Positions 1 to 6,320 of a DNA stretch of 7,132 nucleotides are shown here, piece after piece. The first letter of the stretch is position 1. Every line of letters begins with the position of its first letter. A model generated the notes under the pieces. The model worked only from the letters and a program-made list of their open reading frames with translations, ran no database searches and was not told the origin of the DNA. This DNA comes from Acidaminococcaceae bacterium (GTDB lineage Bacteria > Bacillota > Negativicutes > Acidaminococcales > Acidaminococcaceae): the NCBI GenBank assembly GCA_028693975.1, contig JAQUUF010000058.1, positions 1 to 7,132 of the forward strand. The letters run 5' to 3'. The translations under genes were made by a program, and so were the position numbers.

Positions 1-1
1 T

Positions 2-82
2 CCTGTGAGCGGACATTTTACTGCATTAGATGGGGCGCTAAGAGGAGAAAGCAAAAAGCTTTTTGGCTTAGCAGGATATTAA
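2..82 (+). CDS. Possible C-terminal end of an unidentified upstream gene (partial)
   Basis: Frame 2 is open from the left edge to a TAA at 80-82 and gives 26 residues ending in KKLFGLAGY. The peptide is rich in Gly, Ala and Leu, like a normal soluble protein tail. The competing frame 1, open to a TGA at 118-120, gives a Cys/Trp/Arg/Lys-rich peptide that looks less natural. The fragment is too short to assign a family and I do not recognise it. It would be co-directional with the M48 protease gene, but the 113-bp gap with a promoter-like hexamer suggests separate transcription. The sequence left of the window would decide this. Confidence 0.4.
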   Translation, partial: PVSGHFTALDGALRGESKKLFGLAGY

Positions 83-116
83 ATGGCGTTCTGGATAAAA
101 AATTGCCAACGTTTAC

Positions 117-146
117 TTGACACTAACTAACACAATTTGCTTAATT
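117..146 (+). promoter_or_regulatory. Candidate sigma-70/SigA promoter for the M48 protease gene
   Basis: A perfect -35 hexamer TTGACA lies at 117-122. An 18-bp spacer leads to a poor -10 candidate TTAATT at 141-146, and better TATTAT hexamers at 148-153 and 165-170 are too far away for standard spacing. The region just upstream of the start codon is AT-rich. The -35 is convincing but the -10 is not, so the exact start point is uncertain. Confidence 0.4.
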
Positions 147-195
147 GTATTATTTCCCTTTTTGTATTATGATAATGCTGAAAGGGTGTGATAAA

Positions 196-1320
196 ATGAA
201 ATTCCCTCAAAAAATAACCAACTCGCTTTTGGCTGCTCTGGTGGGCGTATCACTTACTACTGCCGCTATCTTGCCAGCTCGCGCCGAGGCCTTCGATATC
301 CTCAGCGGTGCTATTGCTATAGCCAGTGTGGCTGCCCAATATTCCTATCTGGACAAACAAGTGAACTACCTTAATAATGATAGCAAGGGCCGCCAAGAGA
401 TGATGGCTTCCACCAAAAAGAAATATGGCGTCAATGAAGACCCTGCCGCCAATGCTATGCTCGAGCGCATCATGACGCGACTGTCTGCGTCTATTGCCCA
501 GACAGACCCTACCATTCGCGAACAGCCTTACAGCTATTTTGTGAATAACCAAAAAACTTTTAACGCCTTTTGTACCTTGGGCCATAATATGAGCGTCAAT
601 ATCGGGCTCTTTAACGTCCTGAACTATAATGAAGATGAGATTGCCTTCGTCGTAGGCCATGAGATGGGTCATGGCCAGCGCAACGACCCAGCCGATGGCG
701 TCAAGAAACAAATGCCTATTACGCTCTTAGCGGCACTCTATCAATCCCAGAATCCCAATGCCGCCTCTGTGATCAGCTCTCAGGTCTTGGCCAATATCGG
801 TACCGCCAAAGGCGTCACTCTGCCCATGGAAAAAAGAGCAGATAAGTCCGCTTTTGAATATTGCAGCCGTGCCGGCTACAATGTGGGCGCCGGTGCTGCC
901 GTCTGGCAGCGAGTAATCGAGAAGATGGGTGTATCCAAGGAAGGCTTCGTCAGCGAAATCTTTAATCCCTCGGACCATCCCGGCAATATCTCCCGCCGCG
1001 ATAACTATAACGAAAATATCACCGACTGGAGCAATGATGTGGTCAAGGTCGATAAGGAGACCGGGATGATTAGCGTCTATAACCAAAAAATCGGCAAGCC
1101 CGCTCCCTATGCCAGCATGAGCACGCTAGAGCGCGCTTATCTGGTCGCCGGCAATCTCGCCGCTGTATATCACGACAAGGGTACAAGCAAAGCTGCCCTC
1201 ACCGCTACTAATCGTGATGGCATTATCTACTTAGGCGACCAAGACGTGATAACCGTCTCCCCCAAAGATAATGGTGCCGCTTGGGTCAATAAGCTCAATG
1301 CAGCGAACCAAACTAAATGA
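196..1320 (+). CDS. Exported M48-family zinc metalloprotease
   Basis: This encodes a 374-residue secreted peptidase of family M48 (the HtpX/BepA/LoiP superfamily), probably acting outside the inner membrane in envelope protein quality control. The N-terminus has a Lys-containing n-region, a hydrophobic core and an ARA-EA signal peptidase I site near residues 30-32. There is no lipobox cysteine, so a soluble periplasmic enzyme is expected. The zinc site is complete: HEMGH at residues 155-159 (His155 and His159 ligands, Glu156 catalytic) and the distal ExxAD motif at Glu212-Asp216. About 150 residues after the active site form a C-terminal region I cannot assign. The ATG at 196 is preferred over an in-frame start at 145 because AAAGGGTG at 181-188 sits 7 nt upstream and the signal peptide then begins correctly. 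The gene stands alone, convergent with the PHP gene. Family assignment is firm; substrate and subfamily are not. Confidence 0.9.
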   Translation: MKFPQKITNSLLAALVGVSLTTAAILPARAEAFDILSGAIAIASVAAQYSYLDKQVNYLNNDSKGRQEMMASTKKKYGVNEDPAANAMLERIMTRLSASIAQTDPTIREQPYSYFVNNQKTFNAFCTLGHNMSVNIGLFNVLNYNEDEIAFVVGHEMGHGQRNDPADGVKKQMPITLLAALYQSQNPNAASVISSQVLANIGTAKGVTLPMEKRADKSAFEYCSRAGYNVGAGAAVWQRVIEKMGVSKEGFVSEIFNPSDHPGNISRRDNYNENITDWSNDVVKVDKETGMISVYNQKIGKPAPYASMSTLERAYLVAGNLAAVYHDKGTSKAALTATNRDGIIYLGDQDVITVSPKDNGAAWVNKLNAANQTK

Positions 1321-1330
1321 AAGATAGCAA

Positions 1331-1360
1331 AACCACTAGAGGTCTCGGCTTCTAGTGGTT
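1331..1360. terminator. Hairpin between convergent genes, likely bidirectional terminator
   Basis: AACCACTAGA (1331-1340) and TCTAGTGGTT (1351-1360) form a perfect 10-bp stem around a 10-nt loop. The hairpin lies 10 bp after the M48 protease stop codon and only 4 bp beyond the minus-strand PHP gene stop. Neither side has a strong T-run: the plus side reads AACTTTATG and the minus side TTGCTATCTTT. It may therefore terminate weakly, or act as a 3'-end stabilising hairpin for both transcripts. Confidence 0.65.
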
Positions 1361-1364
1361 AACT

Positions 1365-2141
1365 TTATGCGTGTGCAATTATTCTTTGTCTCTCGCGGAA
1401 ATAAACTATAGTTAAATCACATTCTGCTGCCAAAGCCGCCGCTACCTCCAGCCGCCTGCCCACATGCTCGGTATAATGGGCATCGCTGCCTAGCGTAACA
1501 TAGCGGCCGCCCAGTTCTCGGAACCGCCCTGCCAAGACCCTGAGACTGTCCACGGCCTGCGGCTTGTCCAAACGCCTAGTATTAATCTCCAGCGCCTTAT
1601 CTGCTCCGGCCAGCTTAGTAAAAACCTGGTCCCAGAGAGCAGCATGGTCAGCATAATACAGCTCTTGGTCCTCATAAGGCATATAGCGGCTAATATAGTC
1701 GATATGGCCCAAAGTATCAAAATCCTTGTACAACTCCAAACAAGTCAAAGTATCGCGTAAGAGCTCCTCCACTGCCTCGTTTTTGCTGAGGCCGTCGTAG
1801 GCCCGCTCCTCATAGATATCCTTGCCTTGCACGCAGTGCATAGAAGCCACTATTTCATCAAAAGGGTATTGCTTAATAATCTTGTTATCTTCTGCCGCTG
1901 CCGCCGGCTGCATGCCCACCTCTAGTCCCAGCAGGACCTTGTCACTGCGCCAAGGCGTATTCTGCCGGAAATAAGTATCTAGATCAAAAAGAAATTGGTC
2001 CGGATTAGTCGGGTAGTACCTATCCCAGTGCTCAGTTAGAATTATCCCGATACCAGCTGCCTTGGCTGCCGCCGCCGCCTCGGGCAGGGTCATCTTGGCA
2101 TCACAACTAAAATCTGCATGCATATGTGTATCAAAAAGCAT
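1365..2141 (-). CDS. PHP-domain phosphoesterase, histidinol-phosphatase (HisJ/HisK) type
   Basis: This 258-residue protein matches the length and layout of stand-alone PHP metal-dependent phosphoesterases related to histidinol-phosphatase, which hydrolyse phosphate esters at a multinuclear metal site. The expected metal-site residues appear in order: HxH at His6/His8, TEH at Glu37-His38, GLE with Glu74, SMH with His102, GHID with His146, LEIN with Glu185 and GSDAH with Asp220/His222. The protein should be cytoplasmic. It lies 22 bp downstream of ychF on the same strand and is probably co-transcribed with it. No other his genes are present, so histidine biosynthesis is only one possibility; a general sugar-phosphate or nucleotide phosphatase is another. 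The ATG at 2141 is supported by the immediate HxH motif, though the ribosome site is weak (GGGTG about 8 nt upstream). Confidence 0.85.
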   Translation of the reverse strand: MLFDTHMHADFSCDAKMTLPEAAAAAKAAGIGIILTEHWDRYYPTNPDQFLFDLDTYFRQNTPWRSDKVLLGLEVGMQPAAAAEDNKIIKQYPFDEIVASMHCVQGKDIYEERAYDGLSKNEAVEELLRDTLTCLELYKDFDTLGHIDYISRYMPYEDQELYYADHAALWDQVFTKLAGADKALEINTRRLDKPQAVDSLRVLAGRFRELGGRYVTLGSDAHYTEHVGRRLEVAAALAAECDLTIVYFRERQRIIAHA

Positions 2142-2163
2142 CTTCTACACCCAGCTTTCTGCC

Positions 2164-3273
2164 CTAAACATTGAATCTAAACTCTACCACATCACCGTCT
2201 TGCATAACATACTCCTTGCCTTCCAGACGAACCAGACCCTTCTCACGGGCAGCATTCTTAGAACCGCAAGTCACTAAATCGTGGTAGCCCACAATCTCAG
2301 CGCGGATGAAGCCTTTCTCAAAGTCAGTATGAATTTTGCCGGCCGCTTGGGGTGCCTTCGTGCCCTGCACAATAGTCCAAGCCCTTGACTCCATCTCGCC
2401 GGCTGTGAGGAAAGTCATCAGACCTAAGAGGTGGAACCCTGCTCTAATCAAGCGATCCAGTCCTGCCTCAGTAAGTCCCGCCATCTCCAAGAACTCTTGC
2501 GCTTCTTCTGCCGGTAATTCTGCAATCTCAGCTTCCATCTTGGCAGAAATAGAAATAACTTCACTCTTTTCTTTCTCTGCATACTCCCTGAGCTTCTGCA
2601 CATGCGGATTGGCACTGGCATCAGCTGCCTCATCCTCACCGACATTGGCTACATAAAGCACCGGTTTCATGGTCAGAAGCTGTAATTCTTTAAAAAACAC
2701 AAGCTCATCATCTGTCAGCTCCACTTGACGCGCAGGAATAGCCTCGCCCAGAGCGGCTAAGACCTTCTCCATGACTGCTTTTTCCAGCGGCACCTTCTTG
2801 TCACCGGTTTTGGACAGCTTGTTCAGGCGCTCTAGCCGTTTCTCCACCGATTCCATATCTGCCAGACAGAGCTCAGTGTTGATGATTTCAATATCACGCA
2901 AAGGGTCAATGCTGCCTTCCACATGGGTCACATTGCCGTCTTCGAAGCAACGCACCACCTGAGCAATAGCGTCTACCTCACGAATATGAGCCAAGAACTT
3001 GTTGCCCAAGCCCTCACCGCGAGACGCACCCTTAACCAATCCGGCAATATCCACAAAGCGCATAGCTGCCGGTACAATTTTCTTGGATTTGAACATATCA
3101 CTTAAGACTTGCAGACGCTGATCCGGTACATCCACTACGCCTACATTGGGCTCAATAGTGCAAAAAGGATAATTAGCCGCCTCTGCACCAGCTTTTGTAA
3201 TAGCATTAAACAAAGTACTCTTGCCGACATTGGGCAAGCCCACGATTCCCATTTCCAAATTAGTAGAACTCAT
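2164..3273 (-). CDS. ychF: Redox/translation-associated P-loop ATPase YchF (OLA1 family)
   Basis: This 369-residue protein has the full YchF/OLA1 architecture and near-standard length. The G1 P-loop GLPNVGKS is at residues 12-19, followed by the family segment around TIEPNVG and the G3 region DIAGLVKG. The G4 motif is the characteristic NxxE (Asn210 to Glu213) instead of NKxD, which in this family goes with a preference for ATP over GTP. A coiled-coil-forming insert lies in the middle, and a C-terminal TGS domain occupies roughly residues 281-366, ending in FRFNV. YchF binds ribosomes and is linked to translation and oxidative-stress control in the cytoplasm. The ATG at 3273 has AGGAG at 3281-3285, 7 nt upstream. 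A promoter with an extended -10 lies just before it, and the PHP gene follows after 22 bp. Confidence 0.96.
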   Translation of the reverse strand: MSSTNLEMGIVGLPNVGKSTLFNAITKAGAEAANYPFCTIEPNVGVVDVPDQRLQVLSDMFKSKKIVPAAMRFVDIAGLVKGASRGEGLGNKFLAHIREVDAIAQVVRCFEDGNVTHVEGSIDPLRDIEIINTELCLADMESVEKRLERLNKLSKTGDKKVPLEKAVMEKVLAALGEAIPARQVELTDDELVFFKELQLLTMKPVLYVANVGEDEAADASANPHVQKLREYAEKEKSEVISISAKMEAEIAELPAEEAQEFLEMAGLTEAGLDRLIRAGFHLLGLMTFLTAGEMESRAWTIVQGTKAPQAAGKIHTDFEKGFIRAEIVGYHDLVTCGSKNAAREKGLVRLEGKEYVMQDGDVVEFRFNV

Positions 3274-3304
3274 CTAATCTCTCCTCGTATAATCATATCA
3301 CTGT

Positions 3305-3313
3305 ATTATAGCA
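3305..3313 (-). promoter_or_regulatory. Extended -10 promoter element for ychF
   Basis: On the minus strand this reads TGCTATAAT, a perfect -10 hexamer preceded by the TGn extension. No good -35 is seen at the normal distance, as expected for an extended -10 promoter. It predicts a short leader of roughly 25 nt before the ychF ATG at 3273, with room for the AGGAG ribosome site. Confidence 0.6.
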
Positions 3314-3352
3314 CAAAAATCTTACTGAATAGAAACACTTCTTACCACTTCG

Positions 3353-3369
3353 TTATACCTCATTATACC
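3353..3369 (+). repeat. Tandem TTATACC heptamers in the usp/ychF divergent region
   Basis: TTATACC occurs at 3353-3359 and again at 3363-3369. The 10-bp offset, about one helical turn, would put both copies on the same face of the DNA. An inverted GGTATA lies further on at 3425-3430. The region is AT-rich, so chance is possible. The direct pair lies just upstream of the usp -10 candidate, where an activator could sit. Confidence 0.3.
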
Positions 3370-3389
3370 ATTTTGGCAGGATTAATCTA

Positions 3390-3395
3390 TATAAT
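3390..3395 (+). promoter_or_regulatory. Candidate -10 element for the usp gene
   Basis: A perfect TATAAT occurs about 60 bp upstream of the usp start codon in an AT-rich stretch. No TTGACA-like -35 is found 16-18 bp upstream. TTGGCA at 3373-3378 is only 11 bp away, too close for a standard pair. The promoter may need an activator or use another sigma factor. Confidence 0.45.
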
Positions 3396-3442
3396 ATAGA
3401 AGTTTATAAGATACAGAGTAAATTGGTATAGCTCAAATTATT

Positions 3443-3447
3443 GGAGG
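3443..3447 (+). promoter_or_regulatory. Ribosome binding site deciding the usp start
   Basis: GGAGG lies 8 nt before the ATG at 3456. The in-frame TTG at 3441 overlaps this site and so cannot be the start. Confidence 0.85.
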
Positions 3448-3455
3448 CGAGATTT

Positions 3456-3914
3456 ATGGTAAAGAAGATTTTAGTTGCTGTTGACGGCTCGGAAACTTCC
3501 TATGTGGCTCTTAAATATGCCCTGAATATGGGTAAAGTTTACAATGCTAAGGTGATTGTCTTCCATGCCGCTATCCCCCTGGACTATAGCCAGCTGCCCA
3601 AATACAAGGAAGCCTGTCACAAAGTAACCCAATTGCCCCCGGAGGGCAAAGATGTTTATAGCATTGACCGTACCCTCTCTCCGCTAGCCTGTGCCAAGAA
3701 AAAAGCCGCGCGTATGGGCTACTCTAGGGTAACCTTCAAAGAAATTATAGCAACATCAGTGGTGCAGGCCATCTTGGACGAAGCCAAAACCGACAAAATT
3801 GATACCATCGTCTTGGGCAATCGGGGCATCGGGGGCATCAAAGGCATCCTCATGGGCTCAATTGCTTATCGCATCGTAGAATATGCCAATTGCAACGTCG
3901 TCATCGTCAAATAA
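3456..3914 (+). CDS. Universal stress protein, ATP-binding UspA type
   Basis: This 152-residue protein is a single-domain universal stress protein, usually a cytoplasmic dimer linked to starvation, stress or redox adaptation. It starts with the standard first strand and loop (KKILVAVDGS, Asp10 in the nucleotide pocket). It ends with the ATP-binding signature G-2x-G-9x-G-S: Gly121, Gly124, Gly134 and Ser135, then the closing strand NVVIVK. It therefore belongs to the ATP-binding subgroup (like MJ0577), not the non-binding UspA subgroup. The gene is monocistronic, divergent from ychF, and ends 16 bp before a strong intrinsic terminator. The start at 3456 is fixed by GGAGG at 3443-3447. The regulatory trigger cannot be read from the sequence. 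Confidence 0.93.
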   Translation: MVKKILVAVDGSETSYVALKYALNMGKVYNAKVIVFHAAIPLDYSQLPKYKEACHKVTQLPPEGKDVYSIDRTLSPLACAKKKAARMGYSRVTFKEIIATSVVQAILDEAKTDKIDTIVLGNRGIGGIKGILMGSIAYRIVEYANCNVVIVK

Positions 3915-3930
3915 TTGCATACAAATCACA

Positions 3931-3968
3931 AAGGCGCACTTCTTGTAGGAAGTACGCCTTCTTTTTAT
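3931..3968 (+). terminator. Intrinsic (rho-independent) terminator of usp
   Basis: AAGGCGCACTTC (3931-3942) pairs with GAAGTACGCCTT (3949-3960) in a 12-position stem with one internal C-A mismatch and a 6-nt loop. CTTTTTATTT follows. It lies 16 bp after the usp stop codon. The convergent DUF951 gene ends at 3965, inside the T-tract. Read on the minus strand, the same stem is followed by TGTGATTTG, so it may also end the liv-DUF951 transcript, less efficiently. Confidence 0.9.
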
Positions 3969-4165
3969 TTATCTTTGTGTGATTCTAATATTTCTCGTAC
4001 GCCTTTTTCGAACTTGGCTCGCGGCAGCATCACAAAACGCCCACACCCGCGGCATTTGAGACCAAAATCCATCCCCGTTCTAGTGATTTCCCACTCGTAG
4101 GAGCCACAGGGATGAGCTTTTTTCATCCTCACGATATCACCTACGGCATAATTCTCCTTCGCCAT
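3965..4165 (-). CDS. DUF951 family small protein, possible zinc-binding
   Basis: This is a 66-residue conserved Firmicute protein of unknown function. The family pattern is clear: YAVGDIVRMKK near the start, an HPCG motif (His18, Cys20), a CxxCG knuckle (Cys38, Cys41) and a basic LPRAKFEK segment. The His/Cys spacing suggests one bound metal, and the basic character is compatible with nucleic-acid or ribosome contact; both are inferences. It is the last gene of the minus-strand operon, 6 bp after the CBS-ACT stop. The ribosome site is weak (AGGT about 9 nt upstream), so translation may depend on coupling to the upstream gene. The ATG at 4165 is kept because the conserved N-terminal VGDIV follows at residue 8. 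In Bacillus and Streptococcus, DUF951 genes commonly sit directly before ychF. Confidence 0.85.
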   Translation of the reverse strand: MAKENYAVGDIVRMKKAHPCGSYEWEITRTGMDFGLKCRGCGRFVMLPRAKFEKGVREILESHKDK

Positions 4166-4171
4166 AGCTGC

Positions 4172-4825
4172 TTACCTAGCAGCCTTCAAGGTGGAGATAT
4201 CTGTAATATTGTAGCCTGCTTCCCTGATTTGCTCAACAACATCCATACCATTAGTCATATCGGCACGAATCATGATCTCGGTTACATCGCCCCTATTGTG
4301 TGTAACCACATTGATAATGTTAATGCCTCTCTCCTTGAAGATTTGGCACAAATCAGCCATGACGCCTACCTTATCAGTCACATCAATAGTCAGGCGCGTA
4401 CTGGTCTTGTTGTAGCCCATGATATCCACAAAAGCGCGGAACACATCACTATCGGTAATAATACCGCACAGCTTGTTTTCGTCATCTACTACCGGCAATG
4501 CGCCAATCTTGTTTTTGTACAATTGGTAAGCGGCAATTTCTACACCATCATCTTGATGCACCGTAATAACAGCCTTGGTCATAATATCCTTGACTTTGAG
4601 CTTGCTCAGCAAATAACTAGCCTCATATTTGGACAAAGTGCTGGCATCAGAGGGCTGACTGCGGCCTACATCACCGTCGGTAATAATACCTCTGATTCTT
4701 CTGATATCATCAACTACAGGCAGACGACGATAATTGTTATTAAGCATTACTTCTCTTGCTTCCAACATGGTTTTATCTTCACTTACAGTTACTACCTTAG
4801 TACTCATTAGTTCTTTGACTTGCAT
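4172..4825 (-). CDS. CBS-CBS-ACT domain protein (AcuB-like)
   Basis: This 217-residue cytoplasmic protein has two CBS domains, at about residues 1-60 (ending GIITDGDV) and 78-135 (LPVVDDENK then GIITDSDV). An ACT domain follows at about 142-217, with the typical DKVGVMADL strand-helix start and GINIINV. CBS pairs usually bind adenine nucleotides such as AMP, ATP or SAM, and ACT domains usually bind amino acids. There is no catalytic domain, so a sensor or regulator is likely. The arrangement resembles AcuB, but nothing ties it to acetoin metabolism here. It begins 20 bp after livF and precedes DUF951 by 6 bp, so it belongs to the Liv operon. The start at 4825 is chosen over an upstream in-frame ATG at 4843 because AGGAGGT (4832-4838) lies 6 nt before it and overlaps the longer reading. 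Confidence 0.88.
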   Translation of the reverse strand: MQVKELMSTKVVTVSEDKTMLEAREVMLNNNYRRLPVVDDIRRIRGIITDGDVGRSQPSDASTLSKYEASYLLSKLKVKDIMTKAVITVHQDDGVEIAAYQLYKNKIGALPVVDDENKLCGIITDSDVFRAFVDIMGYNKTSTRLTIDVTDKVGVMADLCQIFKERGINIINVVTHNRGDVTEIMIRADMTNGMDVVEQIREAGYNITDISTLKAAR

Positions 4826-4831
4826 AACACT

Positions 4832-4838
4832 ACCTCCT
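4832..4838 (-). promoter_or_regulatory. Ribosome binding site deciding the CBS-ACT start
   Basis: On the minus strand this is AGGAGGT, 6 nt before the ATG at 4825. It lies inside the longer possible reading that begins at 4843, which argues against that start. Confidence 0.85.
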
Positions 4839-4845
4839 GTCATAA

Positions 4846-5550
4846 TTAGCCACCCAAATAAGCCTTGCGTACTGCTTCACTGCTGGCGAGCTCCTCGGCA
4901 GTGCCGGCCAAAGTAATACGGCCTGTCTCCAAGACATATGCCTTATCGGCAATGGACAAAGCCATATTAGCATTTTGCTCTACCAAAAGCACGGTAGTAC
5001 CACTGTCGTTGATCTCTTGGATGATGTGGAAAATTTCCTTAACCAGAAGCGGTGCCAAACCCATGGAAGGCTCATCTAGCAGCAAAAGTTCAGGACGGCT
5101 CATCAGGGCACGGCCCATAGCCAGCATCTGTTGCTCACCACCGGACAAAGTACCGGAAATCTGGTCTTTGCGCTCTAACAAACGTGGGAACTTTTTGAAA
5201 ACATCTTCCATATCTTTGGCAATGCCATCCTTGTCTTGACGCAGATAAGCACCTAGCTCCAGATTCTCCAACACTGTCATATTCGCAAAGACATGACGTC
5301 CCTCAGGTACCTGACACAAACTCTTAGCTACAATCTTGTGTGGGGCCATACCGGTAATATCGTCATCCTTAAATATTATTTTACCACTTTTGGGCTTCAT
5401 TAAGCCAGAAATAGTACGCAAAGTTGTACTTTTGCCGGCACCATTGGAGCCAATCAGAGTTACTATCTCACCATCGGGCACATCTAGGCTGATACCTTTA
5501 ATGGCATGAATAGCACCATAGTACACATTGATGTCATCTACAATTAACAT
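4846..5550 (-). CDS. livF: Branched-chain amino acid ABC transporter ATP-binding protein LivF
   Basis: This 234-residue ATPase subunit pairs with LivG to drive import of leucine, isoleucine, valine or related substrates through LivH/LivM. All nucleotide-binding elements are intact: Walker A GSNGAGKST at 34-42, the Q-loop region with VPEGRHVF that typifies LivF, signature LSGGEQQ at 135-141, and Walker B LLLLDE at 155-160. Gln192 in LLVEQN replaces the switch histidine, which is normal for LivF, so it is not a defect. The length matches the family. The ATG overlaps the livG stop codon by one base (TAATG), and AGGAGGT at 5557-5563 lies in the last codons of livG, indicating translational coupling. 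The substrate could also be another amino acid or a short amide. Confidence 0.96.
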   Translation of the reverse strand: MLIVDDINVYYGAIHAIKGISLDVPDGEIVTLIGSNGAGKSTTLRTISGLMKPKSGKIIFKDDDITGMAPHKIVAKSLCQVPEGRHVFANMTVLENLELGAYLRQDKDGIAKDMEDVFKKFPRLLERKDQISGTLSGGEQQMLAMGRALMSRPELLLLDEPSMGLAPLLVKEIFHIIQEINDSGTTVLLVEQNANMALSIADKAYVLETGRITLAGTAEELASSEAVRKAYLGG

Positions 5551-6320
5551 TAAGATACCTCCTCGCCCAGATAGGCTTCAATAACACGCTTGTTACGTTT
5601 AATCTCTTCGGGCACACCGTTAGCGATGCAGAAGCCATATTCCAAAACATAAATACGCTCACAGACACCCATAACCAGGCCCATATCATGCTCAATCAAA
5701 AGAATGCTTAGCTTAAATTCATTCCTCAACCACCGAATCAATTCCATCAGCTCGTGAGTTTCTTGCGGATTCATACCGGCTGCCGGCTCATCTAGTAGCA
5801 GGAGCTTGGGCTGAGTGGCCAGAGCACGGGCAATCTCCAGACGACGCTGCTCGCCATAAGGCAGATTCTTAGCTACTTCATCTTTGTATTTATCTAATTT
5901 GAAAATCTTGAGCAAATCTATAGCTTTCGCTTCTATCTCCGCTTCTTCTTCGTAGTAACGGCCAAACCTAGCTACCGCCTCTAGAACAGAATACTTCACA
6001 TGCATATTATAAGCAACCTTAACATTCTCCAGTACCGACAGCTCTGAGAACAAGCGGATGTTCTGGAAGGTACGGGCAATGCCCAGAGCCGTTACTTGAT
6101 ACGGCTTCTTGCCATTAATTCTTTGTCCATCAAAGGTTATTTCGCCTTCGGTGGGATTGTAAACACCGGTCAGCATATTAAAGGCAGTGGTTTTGCCGGC
6201 GCCATTAGGACCGATTAGACCGATTAATTCACCTTTATTGATTTCCATAGAGAAATTGGAAACAGCACGCAGACCACCGAAAACCATAGAAACATCATTT
6301 ACTTTCAGCAGTTCTTCCAC
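5550..6320 (-). CDS. livG: Branched-chain amino acid ABC transporter ATP-binding protein LivG
   Basis: This 256-residue ATPase subunit is the partner of LivF. Residues from the chosen start: Walker A GPNGAGKTT at 37-45, Q-loop Gln86 in ARTFQNIRLF, the LivG-type signature LPYGEQRRLEIARAL from about 153, Walker B Asp177/Glu178 in LLLLDEP, and switch His211 in LLIEHDMG. The start is a GTG at 6320, with AGGAGGT at 6328-6334 and 7 nt spacing. The longer reading from a GTG at 6329 is rejected because that codon lies inside the ribosome site. The gene overlaps the end of livM by 26 bp and touches livF by 1 bp. It is cytoplasmic and bound to the LivH/LivM membrane pair. Family assignment is secure; substrate specificity rests on the family only. 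Confidence 0.96.
   Translation of the reverse strand: MEELLKVNDVSMVFGGLRAVSNFSMEINKGELIGLIGPNGAGKTTAFNMLTGVYNPTEGEITFDGQRINGKKPYQVTALGIARTFQNIRLFSELSVLENVKVAYNMHVKYSVLEAVARFGRYYEEEAEIEAKAIDLLKIFKLDKYKDEVAKNLPYGEQRRLEIARALATQPKLLLLDEPAAGMNPQETHELMELIRWLRNEFKLSILLIEHDMGLVMGVCERIYVLEYGFCIANGVPEEIKRNKRVIEAYLGEEVS

Noticed and set aside
53..64. Perfect palindrome AAAAAGCTTTTT as a terminator
   Set aside because: The stem would be almost all A-T without a loop, and it falls inside the probable coding tail ending at 82; it is likely a chance feature.
250..711. Minus-strand open frame of 153 codons inside the M48 protease gene
   Set aside because: It is antisense to the signal peptide and catalytic core of a well-supported gene, with no family resemblance or ribosome site.
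727..1086. Minus-strand open frame of 119 codons opposite the M48 C-terminal half
   Set aside because: It is a shadow of the true reading frame; the peptide has no recognisable motif and no start signals.
1903..2085. Repeated GCC/GCT-rich tracts in the PHP gene as a possible repeat element
   Set aside because: They encode alanine runs in the PHP protein (residues 22-29 and 80-83) and have no independent repeat structure.
4112..4810. Long plus-strand open frame (232 codons) opposite the CBS-ACT gene
   Set aside because: It is antisense to a clearly recognisable CBS-CBS-ACT protein, runs on into DUF951, has no ribosome site and shows no recognisable domain.
5137..5148. LivF with glutamine in place of the switch histidine as a dead ATPase
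   Set aside because: Gln at this position (LLVEQN) is normal for LivF proteins, and all other nucleotide-binding motifs, including the signature here, are intact.
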